A stretch of 64,000 bases of DNA from NCBI RefSeq assembly GCF_002999335.1, contig NW_020312769.1:1-64000 (forward strand). The letters are read 5' to 3'. Below, piece by piece: positions 23,101-35,166 of this stretch. The stretch comes from Cyclospora cayetanensis (lineage: Eukaryota; Apicomplexa; Conoidasida; Eucoccidiorida; Eimeriidae). The translations under genes were made by a program, and so were the position numbers. Under the pieces are notes generated by a model. That model saw nothing but the letters and a program-made list of their open reading frames with translations. It ran no database searches and was not told where the DNA came from. Within the stretch, counting starts at the first letter, position 1. Each line of letters starts with the position of its first letter.

Positions 23101-25784
23101 AGATAACGAAGGACTTTCTCATTGTTGATTTCATAGATAGCAGAACCGGCAAAAGAACTGGGAGAAAGCTACACAAACAGACTAATAGAGATGCACGTGC
23201 CATCAAATTCATTGACTTCTGGGAAGATGCTGATTTGAAGTATAAGGAACTCGAAATTGATCATGCAGCATTTGAAGAAGAAAACCGCGAAAGAGTGGCA
23301 AGTGAAATTGCGTTTCAAACGAGGACCCCAATTCTGTCAGAGAGGGTGAGGCTTTACGAGAAGGAGCTTGTCAACATGTACAACGAATACCAGCAGCTGA
23401 AAACTAAGAAGGCAATGTATGAGACCCTCACTGCTCAGAAAGCTGCGGCACTTGAAGCACAGGGGGAGAACTTGAGAGAATCAGCACTTAGCGAGGGTAT
23501 GTATGAGCAGACTGAGCGAATCATGGAGCTTATGTACGTTATCGCTGCTGATCACACATACCTGTGGTCCAGGTACGAAGCCTTGAAAGCACAGAGAAAG
23601 CTCCTTCCTGCTCATGACAACCAGCAAGCAGAGGCAGTGCTCAAACTAGAAAAAAGGCTTGCTGAGGTCAAGAAAGAGAGAAGAGACATACATAAGAAAT
23701 GCATTGAACAGGGATATTCCCCAAACGCGACTGATGCGGAGCAGATTAGGGAGCTGGCTATGAAAGCACGTATCTTGAAGAACGACATTCAAGAGCTTGA
23801 AAGCCAGATGGACAAACAAGCTCAGGAAGGAGCCCCAGCACAGAAACCAGCAGACGAAGAGACCGTGGACGAAGTTGAAATCAAACCTGTTAACATGACA
23901 TTAGAGGCAAGGATTGAGAGGAGGAAGAAGCAGCTTGCAGATCACAAGAGCATAATGGAGGAGGTTGAGAAGCTTCCTGCCGGAGAAAAAGAAAAGCTCA
24001 GGAGTCACCTTGATATGATGCAGAACCAAAAGAATAAATTGATGGTGGAGATAGAAAAGCTCGAAAGTATTCTCAGCAGGAAGGGGTGGGCGGCCGACAG
24101 GAGGCCGTCGGAACTATGGGAGCAGCGGTTAAAGCAGTTTGATCTGGAGCAAACTTTGAAGCAGCTGCGTGCATACAAAGCTTCTATCATTGGCCTTCCC
24201 AAGTCGCAGACAAGAGCCAAAGACCTGAGTGGCGGAGTCATCAACATCGATTTGCAAATATTAGAGCTGGAGGAACAGCTGTCGGATCTGAGTGATGAGC
24301 TGCTCGGCACAGAAGAGACACCGCTGCAGGCACGATTCAAGCAGGAAATAACAAAGTTGCGGGAACTAAACGTGCTGGCAGAAAGCAGGGCGACGCTCCC
24401 GCCAGAGATGCTGGAAGATCCGGTGGTGAGGAAGACTTTAGAGGACGTTGAGCAAAAATTAGTTGTAATACAGCAAAATGTCGAAGTCATAGATGAAGAG
24501 ATGCGAAGGGAACTGAGTGCTCAAGATGAAGCATGGATCAAACGGATGATTGTTAGAGGGGCAGACATGAAGGAGCTAGCCGAGGAGTTCTCTATTGACA
24601 TTCAGGCTGTAGTTGAAGAAGACGAAAAGGCACGGAGAGAAGATCCGCAGAGACAGCTCACTTGGCTAGCTGAGCAAGAGTGGATAGTGCGGCAGCGGCT
24701 TGCGAGGTACGCGAAACTGCCCCCGAACCAGGCAGAGAGGTATGTCGAGGAGAGAACGCGCCTGCAAGCCAGGCTTACTGAGCTCTTACGGCTGAAAGAT
24801 GAAGCCGAAGGAGCCCTGGCGGCCAAACAAGCGGCGGATACGCAGGAAGACACGGCAGCACACGCAGAGCAGAAGGAACAAAAGGAGGACACCGACGTGA
24901 ATGCAGGTCCCATTACACGGAAAGCTAAGAGGGACAATGTAGCAGAGGAAATCGAAACGGAGCAAAAGATTATTGCAGAGGCAAAGCGCGAGGACGAAGC
25001 GAGTGAAAAGATACAAGGGCAAAATGAATCAAGCGAAGAGGAAGTAAGCGAGGAGGCAGTAGACGGGTTAGAGGAAGAATTGCTGTTTTCAGATGCACAG
25101 GAGGTGGAGGAGGACGGGGATGTATCGCCAGATGGCGTGTCCGAGAATGCAAGAATTTCTCCAGATACATCAGAAACAACGTTGCATGAGGCTGACGACT
25201 CCCTCCTGGACAGCAGAGGTTTTGCTGATAGTCCCGGCGGCAAGGAATCCTCAAAGGAAGGTGGTAACGAAGTGAACGGAGCAGAAGAGGAAGGTCTGCA
25301 GCAACGTCGCCTTGCTGAGTTGCTGGAATGGTTCCAGCCAAAGAAAGAGGAGACTCCAGTGAAGGAGCTGCAAAAGATCGACCTGGGACCGAAGGACCCT
25401 TGCGAAGGCGATCCTATGCTATATGTTGTGGTGAAGAAGGCCATAAATGCAGAATATGGCGCGCAGTTCGCGGAACGGTGCAAGAAGGTTTTCGCTTCCC
25501 GAGCTCACAGGGCACAGCGACGGTTTTTGGGTCTAGTGGACGACAGCGGAAATCCTGGTTTTTATAATTGGCCGCATATACACATTGTGAGGGGATTCAA
25601 GTCTTTGTTTGGTACCACAAGGCTCGGTGCGTTTGCTGCGCTTATGAAAAGTATGAGAGAGAGAATGGAGGACATTAACAGCAAGATCGGCGTTGCCACG
25701 TTCGAGGACATACTGGAATCAGAAGAAACACTTGAGCAGACGGACCTAGAAGAATTTGTCGTGGTAGACGAAGACGCCGATTAA
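20180..25784 (+). CDS. Purple-acid-phosphatase-like protein with long coiled-coil extension (IMC2A-like candidate)
   Basis: Exon 1 is 20180-21643. A phase-consistent exon runs 21931-22180, then intron 22181-22536 and a final exon 22537-25784. The stretch 21644-21930 holds at least one intron and probably one small exon I could not frame. A hydrophobic stretch MLSSLILAVLVSL (from 20252) looks like a signal peptide, so translation may start there. Metallophosphatase pieces: VVAIGNTGH (motif I, Asp replaced by Asn), LGIGDFLSEPG (motif II), NIPWYMVNGEAES, VHLISIDTWAL, VQGHYPLTS (motif IV) and VSAHDHALEYL (motif V). After about 23250 come some 600 charged heptad-rich residues, an acidic region, and a C-terminal domain (WPHIHIVRGFKSLFG). 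From memory, Toxoplasma IMC2A is a metallophosphatase-like inner membrane complex protein; that link is a suggestion. The lost motif I Asp makes catalysis doubtful. Confidence 0.8.
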
Positions 25785-27374
25785 AAGGTTCGTTGGTTTT
25801 GACGATAGCCTGAAATATTGGGCGGACAAGCACAAGTGAAGATTGAAATGGAACTTCTCTACGAATTGGCATCCTAGCAAGCAACGGAATGGCGAATTTG
25901 TAGGTATCTAATCATACAGACATGGACATACTCGGCTTCATATGTTGACTTCACCACTTCACTATATTACCTTGCGGCTGCATGCCGGGCTGCAACAGCT
26001 GCATGAAGGAAGAAAGGCTCGACACGTAGAGGCAGCCCCTTCTTACAATATAGCGTAATAGCCTTTACTTGAGCTTTCTTGGATGTTTGCACTTCTCTCG
26101 GGAGTTTATTTCTCTACGCAGCCTATGACAATAACTCCGCGATGACTAGGCGCGTTGTTTTCCCTCAAGTTTTGTGTTCCTCGGGAAGTTTCCCCGATGT
26201 GCAGAGCCCAGGAAGCGTATAGCCCGCCTTCCTTCGTTTGCCAGTCATTCTTCAATCCTCGTATGATATTAACACCTTTATTTTCTCGAATTGCTCCTTG
26301 CCTCGCCCGTTTGGCACCTGGGCGACGGGCGGAAAGAGAGGGCATCACAGGAAGGCTAGGTCATTTTTTTTCCCGCGCCGCGGTTACCTGTTTGCTGCAG
26401 ACAGGTTTCGTGAACATGGCCTGCCGGAAGGCCGTGAACAGACGTGGAAAAGCAGATTTGTTCTATATCGCCAGTTGCACCTCTCGCGGGCTACTGTCGC
26501 TGCTTAACAGCCTGAAATGCTAGTGGTACTCCACTGTCTCTAGGTCGTCATCTGCAGCGCCCGCTGAAAAAGCAGGCCAGCTGCCTCATAGTGTATCACC
26601 TAATTACAGGGCAGGGGTCACTAGCTTCCCTTCTCTCTTAATGTCTCTACTGCCTACACTGCGTGCACTTACACTGCATGACGACATCCTGACAAGTTAG
26701 ACGCCTTCCGATGGAAACCACTTTAAAACCCATCTTACAAAGAATCGCCCAATAGCGAAACAGCTCGTTGGAAAACCGTGAGCGTTACAGCTGGCCAAGG
26801 CCCTTCTCTCTACAGGCAGAGAAGCCGTCACGCTCTAGAGGCTGGCAGTAAGGGAACGAACAGGTAGGCACACTGTCCCTTCTGCCCCATCTCAGAATAC
26901 GAACGTTCTTGTCGTACTTTATAAATTGTTGCTTCTTCCAACAGTTTTTTTTACGTGTGTGCGACATCCGCAGACAGACGCACGGGCGAGAGGTCTCTCC
27001 TAAGAGGCTCGCGGGCGCAGGCCCCTCTGCATTCAGTTTGGCTTCCTCCGTCCGCCGTTTCCTCCAGTGCACCTTTGTCATGCGTCTCCTCTCTTTGTGC
27101 CTCTAGGCGTCTTACTTGCCTTTCCGTTTTACTGTCCAATGAACATACACTTTCCTGCTCAGAGTACATCTAACTTAGTGCACTTTTGATCTCCCAAACA
27201 TTTTTTCTCTCTGCGTCCGGCCGGCCCCCCGTCAGAGGCCCTCCCAGACATACACCCACACGCACACAAAACCTTGTCCTCCGCCTTCCAGAACTCAAAC
27301 GCGGCAAGGTTCCCGTAACACCCGTTCTTCTCTCCAAAACGCCGCGGCATCAGCGCAAATGGCGCGTGCCAATT
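25785..27374. other. Convergent intergenic region
   Basis: About 1.6 kb between the 3' ends of the phosphatase-like gene (+) and the PPR gene (-). Frames such as 26155-26523 (+) have no recognisable domain and look accidental. No RNA gene or transposon was seen. Confidence 0.55.
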
Positions 27375-30300
27375 CTATTCATGGTGTGGAACCCCGCCCA
27401 AACTCTCTAACAGAGAAATATCACGTGCTTTTCCCCAGTCACTTTGGACCTGAGGGAATAAAGCACTGGGTAAAACCCCTCCCTGTGCCTGCTCCTGCGA
27501 CGGGTGGTTGGCTACTCCCATCATAAGCCCGTAGTTGAAATTGGTACTGCTGCTGGTGCAACGCTCCTGCTTCTGTCCGCCGCACACATTCTCGTCACCT
27601 CCAAAGTGCAGCGGCAGCAGCAGCTGCTGCTGCTGAAATTGCTGTTGTTGTTGCTGCTGAAATTGCTGTTGCTGCTGCTGCTGGAAGTGCTGTTGCTGCT
27701 GCTGCTGGAACTGCTGCTGAAACTGATGCTGTTGCTGTGGCGGAGGTGGCGACAACTGCTGTTGCTGTTGCAACTGCTGTTGCTGCTGCGGCTGATGTTG
27801 TTTGCCACCCCTTCTTCTCGATCTGCGCACTCCAAGAGTTTCATGGCTAGACGTTCCTGCGTCTTTTGAGTGCGGGGCCAAGAGCTTCGCTACAGCATCA
27901 CAGAGGGTTGCTAGATCCGGAGCATGCAGGGCCGTTTCCTGCTGCTGCAGCTGTGCTGTCTTTGCAAACTGCAGGGTGTTCCACAGGCGGCAAAGAACTC
28001 CGTGCGGCAATTCAACTCCTACAGAAGAAGCCTGAAGCGCCAACTGTCCGGCTAATACAGGGGCTCCGTTGCTCATGCATGCAGCGATCAGCGCGGTGCA
28101 CACGTAGCCATCTATGGCGAAGCCAAAGTGCGCAGGCAGCTCATTCGCCAGTTCTAACGCGCGCTGCAGGTTGTTGCATTTCCCTACATGCGAACGCAAG
28201 AGGATACACGCAAGCGTGGCGGTAGGGGGGCTGGAAAAAATGTGTGTGCTAGGCGGGAGGCTGACAACGCAGGACGCACGATCGCATGAAGGGTCGGGGG
28301 TGGGAATAGTGAAACTCGCTAGACGCGCCTCTCGAATACTGAGGGGAAGGGAAAGATAACAGTTGCGCTCTCACCATATAGCTTGATGCATTGACAGAGT
28401 GTGTAACTGCTGGGTGGCACACTGGCCTCTTGCATCAGCGTGAGGAGATGCTCAACAAGTTGAGGATTCTTTCGCGTAGCCGCTCCCTGAATTAAAGTAT
28501 TGAAAACGATAGCGTCCGGTCGAATGCCATACCTCTTCTGCATCTGCTCAAGCAAAAGCAACGCCTTCTCTAAAGGGGCGTCTCCTGGATAACAGCACAA
28601 GCCCTTGATCACAGTGCTATACGTGATCTGCGAAACCACGCAGCAGCAGAGGCGCAAGCGACAAAAATGCATGATGCGGGGGCACAAGAAAGTCCAACTC
28701 TTGCACAGCAGCCTCGGCCTGCCTGCACTCTCCGGGGAGCAACGCATGCAGTGCCGAAGCAAACGAGTCTGCAAATAGGCCTTGCGCTGGCTTACAAGGT
28801 CTGGCGTAACAGCTTCTTGGTTCTCCATATCACTGAAGAGCCTCAAGGCGTCTGCCATGCGCCCATTCGTGACGCAAAGATGCAGGAGAGCATTGAAGGA
28901 AATTGTGTTCAGGACCGCCTGTGGTTGCTTAACCTTTTCTCGATCTCTTTCTTTGCCGCCCCCAGCCGCGCCTCCCCCCCTGTTGCCACCCCCACCCCGG
29001 GATGGAAGGCAGCTCGCTGCTGTACCACTCTTCTCAGGTCCTGTCGCCCCTCTTCTCGTAGCGGCACTCTTACGCAGCACTGCATAGGCTTCCAACGCAA
29101 GCTTGACGCCTTGGTCGCTGTACTTGGAAAGGCCCTTTACGAGGATTGAAAAGTGAACAGCGTCAACAACTCCGTTGTATACCATGTGACAAAACAATTC
29201 GGTGGCATCTGTCAACAAGTTCTTGCTCTGAAAAAACCCACATGGCGAAAAAAGGGGTTTCAGCGAGAGGCTTTCCACCAGCGAATGCTCCCAGATACCG
29301 ACACGTCGAGCAAGCGCACAGGATAAACTCCAACGGCATAGCACCGACGCGTGTGGGGCAGCCACACAACCACCCAACCCTCCCGCGAGTAAAAAAACCA
29401 GGGAGGGACAGAGGGAGGCAGAAACAGAGGACACGATCCTGCAAGCAATGCGACACCCCCGTGACGACTTCAAGAAGGCATCCGCTGACTGTGGATGCGG
29501 CCATGCACGCGCGCGCATGGGTGCATGCCGTGCGAAAATTGCGACGTCAGGAGTTGTGTACACGATGTTTCGTGGAGTTGACAACATGCCACAGAGGAGG
29601 AGCGAGGGGAGTGCGAAGAAAAGCAGCCCTAGGCGTTCCTTACAAGAAGAATATCGAGCATGCAGCCGTAGGTGTAGTTGGTAGGCTCGATGTTTCTTCT
29701 GCCTTGAAGTTCATTCCATAGACCCCAAACCTGAAGACCGCGCAAGACCGTGAGGCTATATATATGGCTGCCCATTATACACCCTGCTGTGGGCGAGGAA
29801 GCCACGTTTCGGGTGCGCTTCTGGGGGCTGCTCCAAGCGTGTACCTTTGTAAGATTTCCAATCCTTCCGTAGGCCTTGATTAGCGTGCCATACGCGTGTG
29901 GGTTTGGCTGGAGAGAGGAAGACTCGAACTGGAGCAGCAGACGCCGAAGACGGTCCAAATCTCCTAGCCGCAGTGTGGCGTCGATGCAGGTCGAAAGGAG
30001 GATTAAATCTTCGCAGGCATTAATCTGCACACCGAAAAGACACACAGCGCGCTGGGAGCAGCCGTAGGCCAAGTGGGCAGCGCGCAAGACTGCGCCGTTC
30101 GCAGAAAGGGAGCGGCGAGGCGGGAGGCTGTATGCGTGTACAAAGCGCACATAAAGCGTGCATATGGCGCATGGCCTCAGCGAGGTACTAGGGCGGATTG
30201 AAGCCACCGGGGAACGGAGCAATAGCACAGCCGGGAGGGGATGCCGCGCGCAAAAAGATGCGGGGGATGCAAAGAATCACTAGAAAAAAACACATCACTT

Positions 30301-33300
30301 TGACGTGAAAATTCCGGAGAGCAGATCGAAAGGCAAATCACGCACCCCGTCCATTAGCCGAAGGGTGCGCTGAATCAATTTTGGATCTTGGCCAGGCTGC
30401 AGGCTCTTAACCAGCGAGGAGATCGTGAACTTGTCGGGCTGCAGAAAGCGAACAGCAAGAAGCAAGCAACAGCCATATGAAGAAAACGGAACGCGATAGG
30501 CAACGCAGTTAGCGCAAAAGCAAAATCGCCCGACACACGGCGCCCTCATGGGGCAGAAACACACGACCGCGGAGAGCAGCAGCGAGCCATCCATAAAAGC
30601 GGCGCTCGTACACAACAGAAGGCGCACCAAAAAGAAATACTGCCGCAGGCGTTGGCCGCTAGGGATAGCAAAGAGAGCAAGAAAGAGACATAGAGAGAAC
30701 AAGAGAGGTATAGAGACCGAAACGCGTAAGCACACACACACACACACATAGGCCCCTCTCGTTTCAGCAAAAAAACGTATAAAAAGGATGCACTCAAGCG
30801 AGATGCACTTCCCTCCCCCCGAGAAGCCTGTCAATGTATATCTAAAGATATTGACATAGATAACCTATATCTCTATACAAATCTATATATATATACCTAT
30901 ATCTGCATCAACAAACGCTAACGAGGCAAGAGAACCAACCCAAAATACGGGGTACCTACCACCATATTCGATGTACGCAGTTCCTCCACATAATGCCAGG
31001 CGCGATCAATTCGTCCGCAGCACACGGCGGCGTTTACGAGGAGATTGAACGAAACCTCATCTGGTGATACATTTCGATCTCTCATGCTCCGAAGGATCTT
31101 CTCTGCCTCTGCCAACTGGCCAGACACGGAAAACGCCTTCAGCATCGTGTTATACGTCACCAGGTCCGCAACACCCGCCCCCTCAATCGATTCAAACAAC
31201 CGTTCTGAGGAGAAGGAAGGACGCAACAGCGCGCAAGCAAGGTGCACAATGAAGAAGCCCGACTGAAAATGTTAACGGGAATGTAGCGAGACTTCGCGCA
31301 CATCGATACACATACATATACACATGTTCACACAGCACTGACATACACATACAGCACGGTAGAGAAGTGACACGCTCGAAGTCTTGTCCAGGCGGAAGAA
31401 GAGTCACACCAAGCGAGCAAACCGAGAGGAGAATAAAAGGGACGGTGGGTCCACCAAATACGCCCTTTGTCATTCCATGTGTGTATATGCATATATATAT
31501 ATATATGTTTTTATGTATATATCTACTTATATGCATATGTATATGCATATGTATTCATATATACATATATATATATGCAGATGTGCGTGTGCGTGTGTAC
31601 TTGTTAAAAAGCTGTCTTGACTGGCGACGCAAGCGAAGAGGACGTAATTTAGCAGCTGCACATCGGGTGCAACCCTGCCCTCTCTCTGCACCTCTTCTAG
31701 CACTTTGAGTGCCCCAGCTCCGTCTCTTCGCTTGCAGCAGTCCTTGACCAGCCCCATGTAGTACTGCAGCGCTGCCCTTGTCTCCCTCCGTCGTGGCTTG
31801 CTTGTCTGTGAGGGAAGGCCTTTACGTCGAGTAGAAGTGCCTGCACTCCCCCCTCCTCCTGCCCCACGCCGCACCGCTGCGGCGGAGGCAGGAGGAGCCT
31901 GATGTGCTGCCCGAGTAGTCACGGAGGCACTCGCAAGCTGCGAAGCTAACATCCTTTGCTGCACTTGTTGATGTTGCTGCACTTGTTGATGTTGCTGCAC
32001 TTGTTGATGTTGCTGCACTTGTTGTTGTTGCTGCACTTGTTGATGTTGCTGCACTTGTTGTTGTTGCTGCACTTGTTGTTGTTGCTGCACTTGTTGTTGT
32101 TGCGGGTGCAAGTCCAGCAGACTCTCCAGGGGGCCAAGGAACGCAGCCTCCGCGGAAGCGTCTTCAGGCTGCTGCTGAAGGGCGGCGACTCTACCCCCCA
32201 GGAAAGACGTCTGGATTGTGGTGAGCCTTTTGATTTCCGAGGATGGCGGTGCCTTGGGGGAGGCAGAAGGCGCCGAGAGGCAGGAAAAAGGAAGAAGCGG
32301 AAGGGGGGAGCCATCGGGATCGGCTTCGATGCTGAGTGTGTCCTCGTGGGGGGAAAGCGTTGCAGCACCGACCGTCTGAGAGCGGCAGAAGGAGAGATCC
32401 GTCAAGGGAGATGGCGGAAGCGCAAGCTCCCCAGCTGGACCTCCCACCCACGCCGAAAAGTCTGTAACTCGGCGGTTCCCAGTGTTGCAAAGGGGAGGCG
32501 CAGACACGAGAGGCGGTCCGAGGAGGCCCCACCGCTCGCGATCTTCCGCCTCGCTGCAACACGCCTCCTCTCTGTCCTCCCCTCCCTCCGAACAACTCAA
32601 AGTCTCTTCGCGCTCCTCAGTAGTCACACTGCCCCCGCCTTCCTCCTCCCCGCGCGGGGAAATACACAAATCTGATGCAGATGCAGGCGCCACGGCTGCA
32701 GTGGCTCCTCCTTCTCCTGCTGTTGCTGTTGCTGCAGCTGCCAAGTACTTGGCCGCCTCCTCCTGCCCCTCCCCCCTTGCCTTAGAACTGCGCAGCGTAC
32801 GGGGGTGCCCCTGGAGCCACGAACAACACCCCTCACGCGAGCCTTCTCCCAAGGCCTGATCAGCAGACCGCCGGGAGTCGCTCAGGGGTGTGAATGTCTC
32901 GCAAGAGATCACACTTGCGCTAGAGTTGGAGCGTCTCGCATCGCGGTCTAGCCGCCTCCCCCTATGAACACACGTGCCGAGAGGCCCCTTGGCCTCCCGG
33001 GCGCGGGAGGACCTCTCTACTACCTCTGCATGATCCGCCTCCTCAGAAGCAGCGAGCTGCTGCACCTGGCCACCTTCTTGACCTTTGACCTTTCCCAGTA
33101 CCGTCTTTTGCACCAAACACGGCCTGGCTGCCCCCCCTACGTGGGGAGCCGCGTGGCGCCGCTGCCGCCGACTTGAAATGGCAGCCAGTAAAATCCACCC
33201 TCCAATGAGCAGGAGCAGAAAGAAGAGGTCGATCTCAGTAGACGCGTCCACGATGAGGCACGCAATAAGCGTCACCGCAAATACCAATGCAACCAGTATA

Positions 33301-33595
33301 TTCGGGAAGAGCCACAAGAAAAACGGCTTCAGCACGTCATGCGGTGCCCCCCTCTTTGCTGTGCCAAAGAAGAATGCGGCGAGGGAAGTTTGCGCCGCCG
33401 ACTCAAGTACAAACGAACATGGGCAAGCGGAGAGACCGGCCTTTGCAATGCATGAGGGCCCTAGAGTTTCGGAGCCTTGAGGGCAGGCGTCATCTTCTGG
33501 AACGCCATGCCCTCCTTTACATCCTTCCGCATGCCTGTTGCTGTTTTCCATGCCTCTGACGGGGGCAGCTGCCAATCCAGCGGGGGTGGCCATGT

Positions 33596-33634
<39 letters not shown>

Positions 33635-33827
33635 CACTCCCATCCCCCTGGAGGGAAACCGGGGGGGCGTCATCCGTCCCTTGCCCTAGAGAGGCAGCAC
33701 GAACAAGCTCCGACTCCTTTGGAGAAGGTGGCTCCTGGAGAGGCACCGGCAGAGAATATGAAGAATGAGAAGAGGGCGAGGGCGGCCCCCGCGGACACGG
33801 AAGAATGATCCCAGGGGAGCTCCTCAT
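27375..33827 (-). CDS. Pentatricopeptide repeat (PPR) protein with N-terminal hydrophobic pair and polyQ, 8 exons
   Basis: Exons in coding order: 33827-31601, 31204-30960, 30438-about 30346, 30024-29845, 29730-29644, 29227-28796, 28627-28375, 28183-27375. Phases agree at every joint and the sum is 1,441 codons plus stop; the third donor (GTGCGT) is the least certain. PPR-type helical pairs start at the end of exon 1 (ALQYYMGLVKDCCKRRDGAG, GRVAPDVQLLNYVLFACV) and recur: VTYNTMLKAFSVSGQLAEAE, VSFNLLVNAAVCCGRIDRA, PHAYGTLIKAYGRIGNLTK, VHFSILVKGLSK, ITYSTVIKGL, IVFNTLIQGAATRKN. PPR proteins bind organellar RNA and control its processing or stability. Exon 1 is mostly low-complexity but holds two hydrophobic segments (PNILVALVFAVTLIACLIV and FFLLLLIGGWILLAA), unusual for this family. 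The C-terminus is Gln-rich. Confidence 0.88.
27612..27800 (-). repeat. CAG/CAA-rich tract coding polyglutamine
   Basis: Near-continuous CTG/TTG triplets on the + strand encode Gln runs broken by F, H, L and P in the last exon of the PPR gene. This Q/F/H-rich C-terminal tail is low-complexity and probably disordered. Confidence 0.85.
30732..30750. repeat. (CA)n microsatellite
   Basis: A short run of CA dinucleotides inside the intron between the second and third exons of the PPR gene. Confidence 0.85.
31493..31580. repeat. (TA)/(TATG)-rich simple repeat in intron
   Basis: Alternating TA with ATGTATAT-like units just inside the first intron of the PPR gene (intron 31205-31600). Similar tracts recur in introns elsewhere in the window. 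Confidence 0.8.
31958..32101 (-). repeat. Coding minisatellite: eight 18-bp units
   Basis: Eight direct copies of an 18-bp unit (tgctgcacttgttgatgt on the + strand) differ only where GAT alternates with GTT. On the coding strand each unit gives the hexapeptide VQQHQQ or VQQQQQ. It sits in exon 1 of the PPR gene, ahead of the first PPR motif. Low divergence between units suggests recent expansion. Confidence 0.92.
33596..33631 (-). repeat. AGC repeat coding polyserine
   Basis: A run of CTG on the + strand reads as about 12 consecutive AGC Ser codons in the N-terminal part of the PPR gene. Confidence 0.88.
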
Positions 33828-35166
33828 TGTGTAAGGACGCCGGGTATGCGGATGAAAAACAACTTTAAAAAGGCGCGCTTTCTTCCGCCACGAAAGCTAT
33901 CTTCGGATGTTCTGACTACACAGGATACTGACTGGCGGGAACACGGAGGAGGCCGAACCTACTATGCCTCCTATATGCATGTATGCATTAAAGACGTGAG
34001 AATGAGGATATCTCGCAGACAGGAAACTGCCCCTGAAAAGGCGCCTAAAAACTCCTTCAACAACCAAACGAACGCCATGAAAGCAACTGAAGACAATGAT
34101 GGAGGGTGATGGTGGCCTGAGACAAACGAAAAGAAAGGGAGCGGCGAAGAGCCATTAGAGGGGGAGCGGGCGGCACCTCTCCTTCTTGAGAAAAATACTC
34201 GGCCGCACCCTTTCCAGATACGACGAAGAAGAAGCAATATTGAGCAAGAAAATAAGAACAGTAGAAGTGCGATTCAGCGGGAGCAAACAGCAGCAAAGGG
34301 CGCACAGTAGAAGGAGGAATGAAGGAGTGAATAATACAATGACAGTGCGGGGGTAGAGAGAGATGGCCGTCCCAACGGGAAAAGCACTGTCCAACAGAGT
34401 GCGGGCTACAGATATACCACGAAACTGAACCCGGTGGAAAGTAAAACATGAATTGAGATACACGTAATACGCAGAAACAAACTTCTACCTCTCCTTGTCA
34501 TCGCCCTTTAGGCTTGTGGCTATAAGCTCAAACCATACACGAGGCCCTGGATTGAAGAGGGAGAGGCAGCAGCACATGGGTATTTATGTGCTGCTTTTTG
34601 TACAGCCATACGGACAGTAATACGGACATACCAATCCAATGGCTTCACTATGTGCCTTGTGCTCCCGTCCCTCGCGTTTTCTTTAGGCGACAACCCTTTC
34701 CTTGGCGAATTACCATCGCCGCCAAACTGCTGCCGCCAAAGAGCCCCATGCTACGGCCTCACTAGAGAACAGCTCCTACGAATCACTTGCCTACTTTAGA
34801 CAGTTTTAGTATTTATACTGAGCCGTCAAAAATAATCCACTTCTGCTATCTATTCTGAGCTCAATGTTCATCGGTTGGCCTCGCGGCTCCACTGTTTGTG
34901 AGTTGCAAGTGCCACGCCGTGCACTGCACATTTCAGCAAATTCTCATGATTCTCCTTGCTATTTCTCTGGTATTTGCTCGACGTAAACATCTTTTCTTCA
35001 CTCTGCATCTATCTTAAGGCGCTCTACCCACCTTTAACCCTCTCAAACCGCCGCTTTCCCTCTGCATGCAGAGGGTCGCTACTGCTTTTCCTTCGACTAT
35101 TTCAATCAATTCACCCTTGGACTAGGTCTCCAAAGGAAAGTATGTGCTTCTTCCTTTTTTTAGAGC
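33828..35166. other. Divergent intergenic (shared upstream) region
   Basis: About 1.3 kb between the start of the PPR gene (-) and the start of the HCNGP gene (+), so it should hold both promoters. I see no ORF with a recognisable domain and no promoter motif I can name with confidence. Confidence 0.6.

Noticed and set aside
24602..25483. 293-codon Ser-rich ORF (-)
   Set aside because: Antisense of the acidic, Glu-rich part of the phosphatase-like gene (GAA/GAG read as TTC/CTC, GCA as TGC). The + strand frame is continuous and coherent.
26155..26523. 122-codon ORF (+) between two convergent genes
   Set aside because: No domain, odd composition, and overlapping open frames on both strands. 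Most likely chance.
27504..27869. Leucine-rich ORF (+)
   Set aside because: It is the antisense of the polyglutamine tract of the PPR gene (CAG read as CTG).
31956..32675. 239-codon Leu/His-rich ORF (+)
   Set aside because: Antisense shadow of the Gln-rich minisatellite and exon 1 of the PPR gene.
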